Shown here one piece after another: positions 18,503 to 28,054 of a stretch of DNA of 64,000 nt. Every line of letters starts with the position of its first letter. Positions within the stretch are counted from its first letter, which is position 1. The position numbers were made by a program, and so were the translations under genes. The DNA comes from Acidobacteriota bacterium. Lineage in GTDB: Bacteria > Acidobacteriota > Terriglobia > UBA7540. Under the pieces are notes generated by a model, which was not told the DNA's origin, did not search any database, and worked only from the letters and a program-made list of their open reading frames with translations. The stretch covers positions 1 to 64,000 of the forward strand of contig PLSX01000112.1 in assembly GCA_003165315.1 (NCBI GenBank), written 5' to 3'.

Positions 18503-18592
18503 TTAGCTCTCAGTCATCAGCTCCCAGCTAAAGCGATGGCCAGGCCCTTCCGGGCACTAACTGACGGCTGATAGCTGGAAGCTTCCTTTCAA
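18503..18592. repeat. Inverted word-repeat spacer (AGCTCTCAGTCATCAGC / GCTGATAGCTGG)
   Basis: TCAGTCATCAGCTCCCAGCT faces AACTGACGGCTGATAGCTGG over a ~30-base centre. The same CAGCTATCAGC word family recurs at 19131-19203, 19920-20028 and 23172-23283. Confidence 0.8.
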
Positions 18593-19122
18593 AATTCCCT
18601 TCGGTCCCACTTCTTAAAAACGTTCGTTGAACTCTCACCCGACGTGTCGTCAGGATACTGGTCCCCGCCAGCCACGCCGCCCAGTTGCGCGCGCGGGGTT
18701 TCCACTTTGGCGAGAGGGTCGAAAAGGTAGTCGTAATCTCCGCCCTCGGCCTGCGGTTTGCCGTCCGGATCGCGGGCGTTGAGCTTGTTGGACAGTTCAT
18801 GAAACTGGTCCTCAAAGCTCTTCGCCACGTGGGCAGCAGCGGCAATTCCAGAGGTTTCAAACACCTCGGCAAGTTGGGCGCAGGCGCCATACCGGTTGAT
18901 CTTTTCCAGTAGGTTCAATTGGTCTGTAGCGAATGCGCCCTGCCAGGCGGTGAATCCCAGGCTTGAATAGGCTTCCTGGAAGCGTCGTTGCAGGATGGCG
19001 TCAATTTCCCCCGCCACGTCATCGATGAATGTCTGGATGAGCGTGTTGGAGGGCCCCTTGACGCCGTTCTGGGTGAAGCTCGGAAACATGCCGGCAACTT
19101 GAGTGACTGTCGTATATGACAT
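18589..19122 (-). CDS. Mu gp36-like head-tail connector protein (DUF1320-like)
   Basis: A 177-aa protein starting MSYTTVTQVAGMFPSF after GGAG. It is mostly helical: TLIQTFIDDVAGEIDAILQR, then LNLLEKINRYGACAQLAEVF. The phrase 'I.DAA.EID..L..RY' in position-equivalent form and a mid-protein 'L..IN.YGA' helix are what Mu gp36-type (DUF1320) connector proteins show. The order after capsid and decoration genes also agrees. The C-terminus is acidic and disordered. Confidence 0.68.
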   Translation of the reverse strand: MSYTTVTQVAGMFPSFTQNGVKGPSNTLIQTFIDDVAGEIDAILQRRFQEAYSSLGFTAWQGAFATDQLNLLEKINRYGACAQLAEVFETSGIAAAAHVAKSFEDQFHELSNKLNARDPDGKPQAEGGDYDYLFDPLAKVETPRAQLGGVAGGDQYPDDTSGESSTNVFKKWDRREF

Positions 19123-19130
19123 GGAAACTC

Positions 19131-19203
19131 CAGCCTGTCAGCTATCAGCTCCCAGCAATCAGCCAGACCTTTAAGCTGACCGCTGAGTGCTGATTGCTGA
19201 ACG
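19131..19203. repeat. Inverted word-repeat spacer (CAGCTATCAGCTCCCAGCAATCAGC)
   Basis: GTCAGCTATCAGCTCCCAGC faces AAGCTGACCGCTGAGTGCTG and ATTGCTGAACGC. It separates the gp36-like gene from the 96-aa gene. Confidence 0.75.
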
Positions 19204-19494
19204 CTATGCAGTGACGTAAACGCTAATCGTCGTCCCGGTGCCGGAATCGACCGTGTAGTAGAGATTGGTGGAGTCGGCTGCCTGCGTGCGATGAACCGCG
19301 ACGTTCGACGTCAGCAGAACAATTTCTTCCTTGGGCGTCTGGCCCACCGCTTGATTGTTGGGCGCCATGATGCCGTGTGGAATCGTGTTGGCCCCGCTGG
19401 CGAGGCCCGTTATATCCACCCTGATCCGCCGTACAAGCTGCCGGCGGTCCAGTCGGAATGTGTAAAGCGTGGTAAAGCTTGCGGAAGCTGACAT
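19204..19494 (-). CDS. Small phage head/connector protein, unknown
   Basis: A 96-aa protein starting MSASASFTTLYTFRLDRRQL after a strong AGGAGG. It is beta-rich (RIRVDITGLASGANTIPHGI, TNLYYTVDSGTGTTISVYVT), with no cysteine and no known motif. Size and position, between the major capsid and gp36-like genes, fit a capsid-surface or connector accessory protein. Confidence 0.5.
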   Translation of the reverse strand: MSASASFTTLYTFRLDRRQLVRRIRVDITGLASGANTIPHGIMAPNNQAVGQTPKEEIVLLTSNVAVHRTQAADSTNLYYTVDSGTGTTISVYVTA

Positions 19495-19499
19495 GATAC

Positions 19500-19578
19500 C
19501 TCCTAGGTTACAGGTTATAGGTTACAGGCTATAGGAACTGGTCTTACTATTCCCTGTAACCTGTTTCTTGTTCCCTAC
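19500..19578. repeat. Inverted word-repeat spacer (GGTTACAGGTTATAGG / CCTGTAACCTG)
   Basis: AGGTTACAGGTTATAGGTTA faces CCCTGTAACCTGTTTCTTGT. The TGTAACCTG word family is shared with 16486-16562, 21668-21748, 32545-32652 and the host spacer 55655-55770. Confidence 0.85.
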
Positions 19579-19916
19579 TTCTTTTTTGCCGCCTTGACGG
19601 CTCGGAACGCTACGAACTCCTCGTACTCTGCCTTCTCAGCGGCGGCCTTAACGGCTGCTGCCTCCGCGTCATCCCGGGCTTTCTTTTCCCGGCCATCCAT
19701 GCCGCCGATCGGATCAGGTTTGCCCTGGAATAGCGGCACCTGGCCGCAAGTCAGAGCGCCGGCTTCGTCTTCCGTCAGTTCGATTTCCCCTGACGCGTCC
19801 ACCGGAATCAGCTTCCCGTGGCAGGCGCTGGGCAACGACTTCGCGACCTCTGCGCCCCTGGCAACGTAAATGACGTTGTCTTTTTCGATGGGCTGTAAAA
19901 CTAGATACTTGGGCAT
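19575..19916 (-). CDS. Small phage head-region protein with a charged helical tail
   Basis: 113 aa from ATG 19916 (MPKYLVLQPIEKDNVIYV) after GGAG. The first ~70 residues are compact (VARGAEVAKSLPSACHGKLI, IELTEDEAGALTCGQV). The last ~35 residues form a lysine- and alanine-rich helix (AAAVKAAAEKAEYEEFVAFR) ending AVKAAKKK. No family is recognised. It is adjacent to the major capsid gene. Confidence 0.5.
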   Translation of the reverse strand: MPKYLVLQPIEKDNVIYVARGAEVAKSLPSACHGKLIPVDASGEIELTEDEAGALTCGQVPLFQGKPDPIGGMDGREKKARDDAEAAAVKAAAEKAEYEEFVAFRAVKAAKKK

Positions 19917-19919
19917 TAT

Positions 19920-20028
19920 TAGCTCCTGGCAAAAGATGCTTTCAGCCATCAGCTATCAGCCAGTACGGTCGCCAGGCGCAGGGCCAGGGCTGACCGCTGA
20001 AAGCTGATAGCTGACAGCTTCCGGTGTC
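19920..20028. repeat. Inverted word-repeat spacer (TCAGCCATCAGCTATCAGCC / GCTGAAAGCTGATAGCTGAC)
   Basis: Tandem degenerate CAGCTATCAGC copies face GCTGATAGCTGACAGC copies over a ~35-base centre, directly downstream of the major capsid gene. Confidence 0.85.
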
Positions 20029-20029
20029 G

Positions 20030-20971
20030 TTACGCCACCGCGTTCTTGAACACATACATCGCGCCGGGCACGACGATCTTTACGCAGTAGTAGGTTTGGA
20101 ATTCGATCATGTCGCCGCTACGTTCTTCCACCCGGTAGCGTTTGACAATCATTCCGCCGTTGTTGGGCACGCCATACGTCCAGCGGAAGGTGGTGCCGGG
20201 AGTGATCATCAACTGCCCTTGCCCCGGCGGCACATACGCGAGAACGGCATTCTTGCCCCAAATGTAGTTGAGATTGTGCGAGATGCCCTGTTGCGAAGTG
20301 TCATACAGTGATTTGGCAACAATAAGGTTGTCAACGTTGAACAGGCCGGCCAGCTGCTGGTCGGTGGGATACCCGAGCGGCAGCGCGTGGTTCTTGAACC
20401 GGTCGAGGATGATGGGGTGCTGGATCAGTTGCAGCCACACCGGATAGCCGATCAGCAGCGTATTGGGCTCCTTGGTGCAGCTCAGCAGAATCGTCGACCG
20501 CTGCGCGGTAATTGCCGCAACCGGGTCGGAATTCTGAAAGTCGCTCCATTGGCCCGTGCCCGCCAGCGTGGTATTGGGCACTGAGGTGGAGTTCATGACG
20601 AGGTTGTAGATTTGGATTTCCCGCTGCTTGTCGATGATGTCGGCCAGCGTTTCCGTGGTAAAAATCTCGGGGCCAGTGGAGAAATCCCATTTGGCCCGCA
20701 GTTCGTCCGGGATCAGCTGCTTCTGCGCTTTGCCGTCGCAGTAGTACTCATCGTTCGACATGCGCCAGCCGGGCATTTCATTGGCTTCCGTCCCCGGAGC
20801 GCGTTCCGTGTTGTAAGACTTGAAACGCTCGAAACCGAAAATCGGGTAGCGATCGTTCTGCTTTGAAACCGGGAAATCGGGGAACAGCCGTCCCCCCACG
20901 AAATCCTGGTTGCGGTAGAGGACAGAATAGTTGGTCAAAAACTGGTCAAGATGGGCTAAAGAGACTTCCAT
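20030..20971 (-). CDS. Major capsid protein
   Basis: 313 aa from ATG 20971 (MEVSLAHLDQFLTNYSVLYR), after AAGGAGT. Upstream in-frame codons are word repeat. The features of an HK97-type shell protein of the E/T-like group are visible: an N-terminal segment describing particle assembly (FVGGRLFPDFPVSKQNDRYP), a helical spine (TTETLADIIDKQREIQIYNL) and the P-domain-like GYPVWLQLIQHPIILDRFKN. The C-terminal part (YVPPGQGQLMITPGTTFRWT, GGMIVKRYRVEERSGDMIEF) matches the pattern found in these capsid proteins. It lies directly after the decoration protein and protease/scaffold genes. Confidence 0.8.
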   Translation of the reverse strand: MEVSLAHLDQFLTNYSVLYRNQDFVGGRLFPDFPVSKQNDRYPIFGFERFKSYNTERAPGTEANEMPGWRMSNDEYYCDGKAQKQLIPDELRAKWDFSTGPEIFTTETLADIIDKQREIQIYNLVMNSTSVPNTTLAGTGQWSDFQNSDPVAAITAQRSTILLSCTKEPNTLLIGYPVWLQLIQHPIILDRFKNHALPLGYPTDQQLAGLFNVDNLIVAKSLYDTSQQGISHNLNYIWGKNAVLAYVPPGQGQLMITPGTTFRWTYGVPNNGGMIVKRYRVEERSGDMIEFQTYYCVKIVVPGAMYVFKNAVA

Positions 20972-20984
20972 CAAAAACTCCTTG

Positions 20985-21155
20985 GGTAGAGAGTCCGAAG
21001 TCCGGCGGCCGGAGTCCGAAGCCAAAACCCACGCGCGCACCGCAGTTGTTTGTCAAACGACAAATTCTGCGGCGGGCGCTGATCCGCGATCCAGAATCCG
21101 AGTTCCCGGAGCCCCGCGACTCCGGACTTCGGACCTTGGACTTCGGACTAAAGCT
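20985..21155. repeat. Inverted word-repeat spacer (GAGTCCGAAGTCCGG / CCGGACTTCGGACC)
   Basis: AGAGTCCGAAGTCCGGCGGC and GGAGTCCGAAGCC face CTCCGGACTTCGGACCTTGG and ACTTCGGACTAAAGC. The centre (~85 bases) holds another word (CAGAATCCGAG). This family also appears in frame within the protease/scaffold, portal and terminase genes. Confidence 0.85.
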
Positions 21156-21651
21156 TTACTTGTTGCAACGTCACCGAGATCCGGATGCGCTGGTTCACCG
21201 CGGTGGATGGGTATTTCGCCCGCCCGACGCAGTAATACATGGTGCCGGTAACGCCGTTGCGGATGGAGGTTACGCGCCCGTAGGCATCGGCGATGTAAAC
21301 CAGGTCATCCGCCTGAATCGTGGTGTCCGCCGCGATCACTTCGGCCTCGGGGGCGTTGGTGATCAATCCCCACGCGCGGCCTTGTGAAACAAAAGGCGAG
21401 GGCGGCACTGTCCCGTTGATGGGGTTGCCGGTGTTGGGGTCGAGCCACAGTTCCGATGTCAGCGGGTACCCGGGCTCCACCACGTCCTGAGCCAGCACGC
21501 CCACGGGTTGCACATTCGCGCCCGTCGGCAGGCCCGCATAGAAGTCCGATTCGGTTGAGGGATTACTCACCGGCAAGCCCATCACGGTCCCGCGCAGCGC
21601 GCGGATATTCGTGTCGAACTTGGCGGCCGTCAATCCTTGATTTCCTAACAT
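21148..21651 (-). CDS. Capsid decoration-like protein (DUF2190-like)
   Basis: A 167-aa protein starting MLGNQGLTAAKFDTNIRALR after the strong AAGGAGG. It is beta-rich with GVLAQDVVEPGYPLTSELWL, VIAADTTIQADDLVYIADAY and GTMYYCVGRAKYPSTAVNQR, matching the pattern (a cargo of short strands, 'VGRA...' near the C-terminus) of small decoration proteins located between the protease/scaffold and capsid genes in Mu-like operons. Confidence 0.6.
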   Translation of the reverse strand: MLGNQGLTAAKFDTNIRALRGTVMGLPVSNPSTESDFYAGLPTGANVQPVGVLAQDVVEPGYPLTSELWLDPNTGNPINGTVPPSPFVSQGRAWGLITNAPEAEVIAADTTIQADDLVYIADAYGRVTSIRNGVTGTMYYCVGRAKYPSTAVNQRIRISVTLQQVKL

Positions 21652-21667
21652 GTTGTTCCTCCTTTAG

Positions 21668-21748
21668 ATCAGGTTATAGGTTACAGGTAACAGGTTACAG
21701 AAGAGGTGTTACTGTCACCTGTAACCTGTGCCCCGTAATCTGTTCTTA
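21668..21748. repeat. Inverted word-repeat spacer (GGTTATAGGTTACAGG / CCTGTAACCTGTG)
   Basis: AGGTTATAGGTTACAGGTAA faces CACCTGTAACCTGTGCCCCG over a ~25-base centre between the decoration and protease/scaffold genes. Confidence 0.85.
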
Positions 21749-22498
21749 TGCGCTCTTCGCATCCGACCGGTAGGTCTTCAGCAAATCGGGATTTTCCTTC
21801 GCCACCAGGGCCCCGGCCCGGCGATACGCTTCCAGTTCACCCAGGCGGACGTCTGCCTGCATGAGTTCCTTTTTTTGCGCTTCCACCATCTTGGAAAAGA
21901 GCTGGCGGGGCGACTCCACTTCCGACCCCGATCCGCCAATGCCCACCACCGTGTTGGCTTTAATCAGGGGCGAGCGGTCTTCAATCAGCGATTTGAAAGC
22001 CGCGCCGTCCGCTAGCGCCAGGCGCAGGGGCGCGCCCGTGGCCATCATGGCGGGAGTGATCAGCCCGCGGTTCAAGGCGTTCTGCACGCGCTGTTCGGCG
22101 TCTTTGGCGCGGCGCCAGCCGGAGCGGCTGATCTTGCCGGAATCGTCAAGCGCATCCAGCTTGCTATTATCCAGTTTGCCGTTTGAGCCGATGGATTCGG
22201 AGAGCAGCGTGACCTCGGCCTTCAGCGGGTGGAGCGCCAGGGTCACCAGACCGCGGATCTCCTCTCTGCTCCGTCCTTCCGCGCCAACCTCGCTCGCGAA
22301 TGTGGAATAGGCGTCGTTCAACGCCTGGACGCCCATGCCCCGCGCGCTCAGCTTGCCCTCCACAGAAGGCCCGTCCTTTCCTGCGTGCCTGCTTGCATAG
22401 TCGTAGAGATGGTCGTTTGCGATCTCGCCGACTTTACGATCTCCGTCGTAGGCTTCGTGCGTGCCTTCGGCGGAGCACTTGATGTTCAACGTTGGCAT
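21746..22498 (-). CDS. Nested in-frame scaffold protein (Mu Z-like)
   Basis: 250 aa beginning MPTLNIKCSAEGTHEAYDGD at ATG 22498, preceded by AAGGAGGAAAA, the strongest ribosome-binding site in this part of the operon. It is in frame with the protease and shares its stop codon. In phage Mu the scaffold Z is made from an internal start within I, so this arrangement is expected by family. The presence of the start signal is seen directly; its use is inferred. Confidence 0.65.
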   Translation of the reverse strand: MPTLNIKCSAEGTHEAYDGDRKVGEIANDHLYDYASRHAGKDGPSVEGKLSARGMGVQALNDAYSTFASEVGAEGRSREEIRGLVTLALHPLKAEVTLLSESIGSNGKLDNSKLDALDDSGKISRSGWRRAKDAEQRVQNALNRGLITPAMMATGAPLRLALADGAAFKSLIEDRSPLIKANTVVGIGGSGSEVESPRQLFSKMVEAQKKELMQADVRLGELEAYRRAGALVAKENPDLLKTYRSDAKSA

Positions 22499-23164
22499 TT
22501 TTCCTCCTTGTTCCGCCGAGAGGCGGGTTAAAAACGGTCCGCTGTCCGGTGTCCGGTGTCCGGGGTCAGAAGGCCCCGACTCCGGACTCCGGACTCCGGA
22601 CCTCGGACTCTCGACGCTCAGCCACACTTCCGGTAATTCGTCGAGAAACGGTTGATTGGTCAGCGCCACGCTGGTGAGCGTCAAGCCTTGCGACTCTCCC
22701 GTCTTGCGGTCGGGATAGTCCTTGGCAAAGGCCGCCGAAACGTAGCGGTATTCGCGGTTCTTGATCAGTTGCCGCGCCCGGGCCGTGGGTTCGTACCGGC
22801 CATACAGAATGAAGCGGGGCTGGGGGCTGGGTGCTGGAGGCTGGGATTTTCCCGAGCCCCGAGTCCCGAGTCCCGACTCCCGAAACTCTTCCGGCCGATC
22901 CAGCTTCAGGATTCTTCCCGCGCTGGGTGTGGGCTCGCCCGCGGCGCGTTCCAGTTCCTCGCAGGCGTGGTCGTAGTCCACATTCAGGTCGTGGTTGGCA
23001 AGTTTTTGAAAGTTGTCCACGGCCTGGTCAAGGTCCTCGCGGGTGAAGGAAACGTCGCGTCCCCCTTTCACCCAACTGCCGGTAACGAGAATCGGTATGC
23101 GCGCAAGCCCGTCGGCAGGGACGGCACTGAGTTGCGAGATGAAGTGGAACTGTGCGTGACTCAT
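21746..23164 (-). CDS. Mu I-like capsid maturation protease fused to scaffold
   Basis: 472 aa. The N-terminal ~180 residues match the Mu gpI protease pattern: IPILVTGSWV, FTREDLDQAVDNF, VDYDHACEE, ILYGRYEPTARARQLIKNRE, YRYVSAAFAKDYPDRKTGES and LTSVALTNQPFLDELPEV. Two word-repeat inserts lie at about residues 93-116 and 184-210. The C-terminal 250 residues are helical, charged scaffold (AEQRVQNALNRGLITPAMMA, LFSKMVEAQKKELMQADVRL). A strong internal Shine-Dalgarno sequence and ATG at 22498 precede this part, so a separate scaffold is probably made, as with Mu Z. Confidence 0.82.
   Translation of the reverse strand: MSHAQFHFISQLSAVPADGLARIPILVTGSWVKGGRDVSFTREDLDQAVDNFQKLANHDLNVDYDHACEELERAAGEPTPSAGRILKLDRPEEFRESGLGTRGSGKSQPPAPSPQPRFILYGRYEPTARARQLIKNREYRYVSAAFAKDYPDRKTGESQGLTLTSVALTNQPFLDELPEVWLSVESPRSGVRSPESGPSDPGHRTPDSGPFLTRLSAEQGGKMPTLNIKCSAEGTHEAYDGDRKVGEIANDHLYDYASRHAGKDGPSVEGKLSARGMGVQALNDAYSTFASEVGAEGRSREEIRGLVTLALHPLKAEVTLLSESIGSNGKLDNSKLDALDDSGKISRSGWRRAKDAEQRVQNALNRGLITPAMMATGAPLRLALADGAAFKSLIEDRSPLIKANTVVGIGGSGSEVESPRQLFSKMVEAQKKELMQADVRLGELEAYRRAGALVAKENPDLLKTYRSDAKSA
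22540..22622. repeat. In-frame inverted word repeat inside the protease/scaffold gene
   Basis: GTCCGGTGTCCGGTGTCCGG faces CTCCGGACTCCGGACTCCGG and ACCTCGGAC, within codons for about residues 184-210 (SPRSGVRSPESGPSDPGHRT). It lies between the protease domain and the internal scaffold start. Confidence 0.85.
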
Positions 23165-23171
23165 GATGCTC

Positions 23172-23283
23172 CTTAGCTTTCAGCGTTCAGCAATCAGCGT
23201 TCAGCGTTCAGCCTTCAACGTTTAGCGTTCAGCTTTTAGCGACCAGCCAGGGCCGTGGCTGACAGCTGATCGCTGAGGGCTTC
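23172..23283. repeat. Inverted word-repeat spacer (TTCAGCGTTCAGCAATCAGC / GGCTGACAGCTGATCGCTG)
   Basis: At least six degenerate copies of TTCAGC(A/G)(T/A)TCAGC occur in a row on one side, and GTGGCTGACAGCTGATCGCT on the other. It separates the 172-aa gene from the protease/scaffold gene. Confidence 0.8.
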
Positions 23284-23284
23284 C

Positions 23285-23803
23285 TCATTTGTAAATCCCC
23301 GTAATTGTCACGGGCGCGCTGGTGCCGTAGGCTGAGCAGGCGAAGGCGTATTCCGTCAACTGGCCGAACCCCGCCGCCGCCGTGCTGCTGACCGTTGTGG
23401 TGGTGACGCCGGTGGAGACGGGCGCCTGTTGATAGATGTCCCAGGCATTCACGGCATTGCTGCTGACGGTGATGGCCGCCGCACCGCCCAGGTTGAGAAA
23501 TGTCGCGCCGTCGAAGCTGGTCTTGGCCTGCACGGTGCATCCCGTGTAGGTCCCGGAAACCGTGCCGAACACCCAGGTGACGTGAGCGGTTGAAACGCCG
23601 CTGGTGGACGTTGGGTTGGTGGCTGTGCCGGCACCGGCAATCGTCAGGTAAGGATTATCCAGAATGTAACCAAATGCCGGAAAGCGATGCGAGCTGTAAG
23701 GGTCGGCATTCACTTGCGGCAGCCACCGGCTTGACGCCGCCAGCAGGGTCAAAAGAGCGGCAATGCCCGCGGAAATCAGAAGGGAAGTGCGTAAGGTTCT
23801 CAT
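23285..23803 (-). CDS. Putatively exported protein inside the head module, unknown
   Basis: A 172-aa protein starting MRTLRTSLLISAGIAALLTL after GGAGACG. A single N-terminal hydrophobic segment (residues 5-22) could be a signal or anchor. The rest is threonine-, serine- and alanine-rich and beta-like (VSTAHVTWVFGTVSGTYTGC, FDGATFLNLGGAAAITVSSN), with two later cysteines. It occupies the slot where Mu-like phages carry the minor head protein F (SPP1 gp7-like), which is missing here. It is not recognised. Confidence 0.5.
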   Translation of the reverse strand: MRTLRTSLLISAGIAALLTLLAASSRWLPQVNADPYSSHRFPAFGYILDNPYLTIAGAGTATNPTSTSGVSTAHVTWVFGTVSGTYTGCTVQAKTSFDGATFLNLGGAAAITVSSNAVNAWDIYQQAPVSTGVTTTTVSSTAAAGFGQLTEYAFACSAYGTSAPVTITGIYK

Positions 23804-23989
23804 AGCGTCTCCAGTTCAAAAAGATCGGTCTATCGGGTCATCGTTATACTGAGCGGCATAAGTGTTCGCGCCTCCGGCTGTAGCGGCGGTCTCTGACCGC
23901 CGCCGTCGATCGGAGATCGACCCCGCAATTTACGTCGCGCTCAAGGCCAGGCAGCCGGCTACTGACGGAAAACGGGCAACAGCAGGCTG

Positions 23990-25807
23990 TCAGTTGTTGG
24001 CTGCCGGCTCGCCCACAACCTCATCATCCACATACTCGCCAAACCCCAATTCATGCCTTGCCTGGTTCACGCTTGCGCGGTCGTTCACCCACGCTCCCGC
24101 CCCGGCAAGTTGGGCGATGATGGCGGCCATGGAATCGATCGACCGCGCCTGCACGTTGGCCGCAACCAGATGGGGAATGGGCGCGTCGGGCCCAAAGTTC
24201 CATTCCACCAGCCGCCGGATGGTTGAATTGCGGATCTGGTGCGCGATATAGTCCGCGGTGTTCTGCGTGGCCAGCATAAAGAAGTCGGTTTGCGAATCGC
24301 CCAGCGCGCGCGAGCCGGTTGCCGTCTGCCCCAGCTCCATAAACATGGCCAGGCACGACGTGGCGATCTGCTGTTTGTGGTACTGGATGGAGGGCAGAAT
24401 CTCGCGAATGCGTCCTTCGATGCCTACCAGTTTGAACTCCGCGCCGTTGGGCAGGGAGAGCCCGGTCTTCTCATGCGCGGCCAACTGCGTCACCCAATTC
24501 TGCGCCGTCTGCACGTCCTGCCTTGAGGGATTGGGCGGCAGCATGATCATGGGCACGCCCAGGGAGTTGCGTTCGCAGGCGATGGCGTCAATCCGTTCCA
24601 AATGCTTCTTCACAAACCAGTGCGGATACATGGCGCGGGTCAGCGGGATACCCCAGAAGTTTGCGCCCTCCTGCTCGTGGGTAAAGACGCACGCCTTGTC
24701 CGTGGGCAGCAGCACGTTTTCAAACCGGTTGCCGCGGTAGCCCCATTGTTCCAGGGCGTAGAGCGTTTCGCCGTCGTCATAAACAAACGGCGGCAGGCTG
24801 GGATCAAGAACCTGCGGATCGGTGTGCCAGCGGTAGAACGTCAGCGCCTGGCGGTCGCACATGCGGCGCAGGCGGATGCGGTCGCCATCCACGGTCACCA
24901 CTTCCTCGTAGCACGCCGCGCCAAAATCCTGCATGCGCAGCGCGTAGCGCACCACCTCTTTCCAATTCTGCGTGTGCCATGAGCCGCGATGGTCCTGCCA
25001 CTCCAGCTTGCCAAACAGGTTGGCGCGTACGAATTCCGCCACCTCCTTGGCCTTCTCCGCCGTCTGCACGCCCACCCCGGTGTTGGAAACGGCGTGGGAG
25101 TTGGGAGTAGGGAGTAGGGAATCGCCCGGCTGATCTTGCTCGTCCCGAGTCCCGAGTCCCGAAACATCCCCCGGCACGACCTCCCACTTCGCGGAAAGAA
25201 TGGGCATCTTGCAGGCGCGCAGCGTGCCCGCCACCTGGCCATCGCCGCGCCGCATTTCCTGATAAGTCCAGATGCCGTTCACGCCTTCCAGCTTGGGGTT
25301 GTACTCGCCCAGGTCGCGCACAAAGCCGGAGGTGATAGGCGTTCCCGGCAGTCCCATCACCGGAGTCCAACCGGCGCGGATGCGTTCCGTATACTCCGTC
25401 ATCGAAATCGGCTCCGGCGCAGGCGTGGCAGGAACGGAATGTGTTGGCGCTACGGGAAGGCCGCTGGACAGCGCGGGACTCGGGACGGAAAAGCCGGAGC
25501 TCGTGACTCGTGACTCGGGACTCGGGGCAAGGGACAAGGGAGTAGGGACACGGGAAAACGAGTCCGAGGTCCGAGGTCCGATGTCCGAAGAAGAAAGTCC
25601 GGCGTCAGAAGTCCGATGTCCGAGGTCCGAAGTCCGCGGCCCGATGCTTGATGCCGGATGTCCGGAATTCGGAATGCTGAATTCGGAATGCTGCAGTCCG
25701 ACTTCACGATCAGCCAATTTCACGGCCGCATCGATCTGCGCTTGCAGCGTCGAGCGCCGTTCGCGATTGAGTTTCCGACTTTGATTGCCGTTACCAGAAC
25801 TTTTCAT
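23990..25807 (-). CDS. Portal protein, Mu gp29-like
   Basis: 605 aa. The portal core is clear: YNPKLEGVNGIWTYQEMRRG, DGQVAGTLRACKMPILSAKW, VRYALRMQDFGAACYEEVV, ALTFYRWHTDP, LFVYDD-like segments, WGIPLTRAMYPHWFVKKHLE, GSRALGDSQTDFFMLATQNT and IRRLVEWNFGPDAPIPHL. The portal family uses a ring of these subunits as the DNA gate. Two word-repeat inserts interrupt it: residues 39-125 (RTSDLGHRTSDAG and PSPESRV) and about 215-240 (SGLGTRDEQDQPGDS). Gene order, with terminase upstream and protease downstream, agrees with Mu. Confidence 0.85.
   Translation of the reverse strand: MKSSGNGNQSRKLNRERRSTLQAQIDAAVKLADREVGLQHSEFSIPNSGHPASSIGPRTSDLGHRTSDAGLSSSDIGPRTSDSFSRVPTPLSLAPSPESRVTSSGFSVPSPALSSGLPVAPTHSVPATPAPEPISMTEYTERIRAGWTPVMGLPGTPITSGFVRDLGEYNPKLEGVNGIWTYQEMRRGDGQVAGTLRACKMPILSAKWEVVPGDVSGLGTRDEQDQPGDSLLPTPNSHAVSNTGVGVQTAEKAKEVAEFVRANLFGKLEWQDHRGSWHTQNWKEVVRYALRMQDFGAACYEEVVTVDGDRIRLRRMCDRQALTFYRWHTDPQVLDPSLPPFVYDDGETLYALEQWGYRGNRFENVLLPTDKACVFTHEQEGANFWGIPLTRAMYPHWFVKKHLERIDAIACERNSLGVPMIMLPPNPSRQDVQTAQNWVTQLAAHEKTGLSLPNGAEFKLVGIEGRIREILPSIQYHKQQIATSCLAMFMELGQTATGSRALGDSQTDFFMLATQNTADYIAHQIRNSTIRRLVEWNFGPDAPIPHLVAANVQARSIDSMAAIIAQLAGAGAWVNDRASVNQARHELGFGEYVDDEVVGEPAANN
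25490..25700. repeat. In-frame word-repeat tract in the portal gene
   Basis: Several words follow one another: GACTCGTGACTCGGGACTCGG, then GTCCGAGGTCCGAGGTCCGA and AAGTCCGATGTCCGAGGTCC, then GGAATTCGGAATGCTGAATT. It encodes about residues 36-105 in frame without a stop. A smaller tract occurs at 25083-25170 in the same gene (CCCGAGTCCCGAGTCCCG). Confidence 0.8.
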
Positions 25808-25864
25808 AGGCGTTAGTGATTCATCCTTTTCACCGAAAAAGGCATCGAGCTGTGGAGGTCAGGC

Positions 25865-25918
25865 CATGGAATTCAAAATTCTTAATTCTTAATTCCTAAT
25901 TCCTCTCCCTCTCACCGC
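25865..25918. repeat. Word-repeat spacer (ATTCTTAATTCTTAATTCC)
   Basis: GGAATTCAAAATTCTTAATT is followed by CTTAATTCCTAATTCCTC, tandem 7-8-nt copies of an A/T-rich word between terminase and portal. Related words are at 29050-29100 and 29550-29600. Confidence 0.7.
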
Positions 25919-25919
25919 G

Positions 25920-27665
<1,746 letters not shown>

Positions 27666-27693
27666 GGATACGTTGTCTCTCATTAATCGATTC

Positions 27694-27749
27694 GTAGGGG
27701 CTGGCCTTGTGCCTGCCCGGTTCCGGGCCCCCACAAGGGGTGCCCCTAC
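27694..27749. repeat. REP-like palindromic element upstream of the terminase gene
   Basis: GTAGGGGC at 27694-27701 pairs with GCCCCTAC at 27742-27749, with further pairing inside (GCCTTGTG / CACAAGG, TGCCCGG / CCGGGCC). It forms a stable hairpin with a few mismatches and lies just 5' of the terminase start. It belongs to a general style of dispersed palindromic repeat rather than to the word-repeat family. Confidence 0.75.
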
Positions 27750-27799
27750 ATGTTCAACGCGGTCCTTATCCCGCACCGCTCTTGTTCAACACTGCTCTT

Positions 27800-27990
27800 T
27801 TTCAGCACCACCCCGGCGCTTTCCGCGCCGTCCCTCCTCGTCTGAGGAGGGGAGTTGTTTCCAAAAGCTCCCCTCCTGATTCAGGAGGGGTGGCGCCTAT
27901 GCGCCGGGGTGGTTACCGGCAACTGTGCGGTTACCGGCAACAGCGTGGTTACCAGCGCCGTCCGGTAACCTGCGGTAGGGGGCTTCCCGC
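27800..27990. repeat. Intergenic hairpin-rich spacer between small and large terminase genes
   Basis: No gene was seen between 27684 and 28054. It contains CCCCTCCTGA/TCAGGAGGGG (27870-27890, almost no loop), nested in a longer GGGGAG...CTCCCC pair (27849-27873), then GGTGGCGCCTATGCGCCGGGG. After that come three spaced copies of GGTTACCGGCAAC-like sequence (27912-27970), which face CCGGTAACCTGCGG. Confidence 0.65.
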
Positions 27991-28054
27991 AGCTTGTAAA
28001 ATCCCGCATTTCCGTTCCTCATCGTCAAGCGCCTCGCGAGTTGCAACAATCGGA

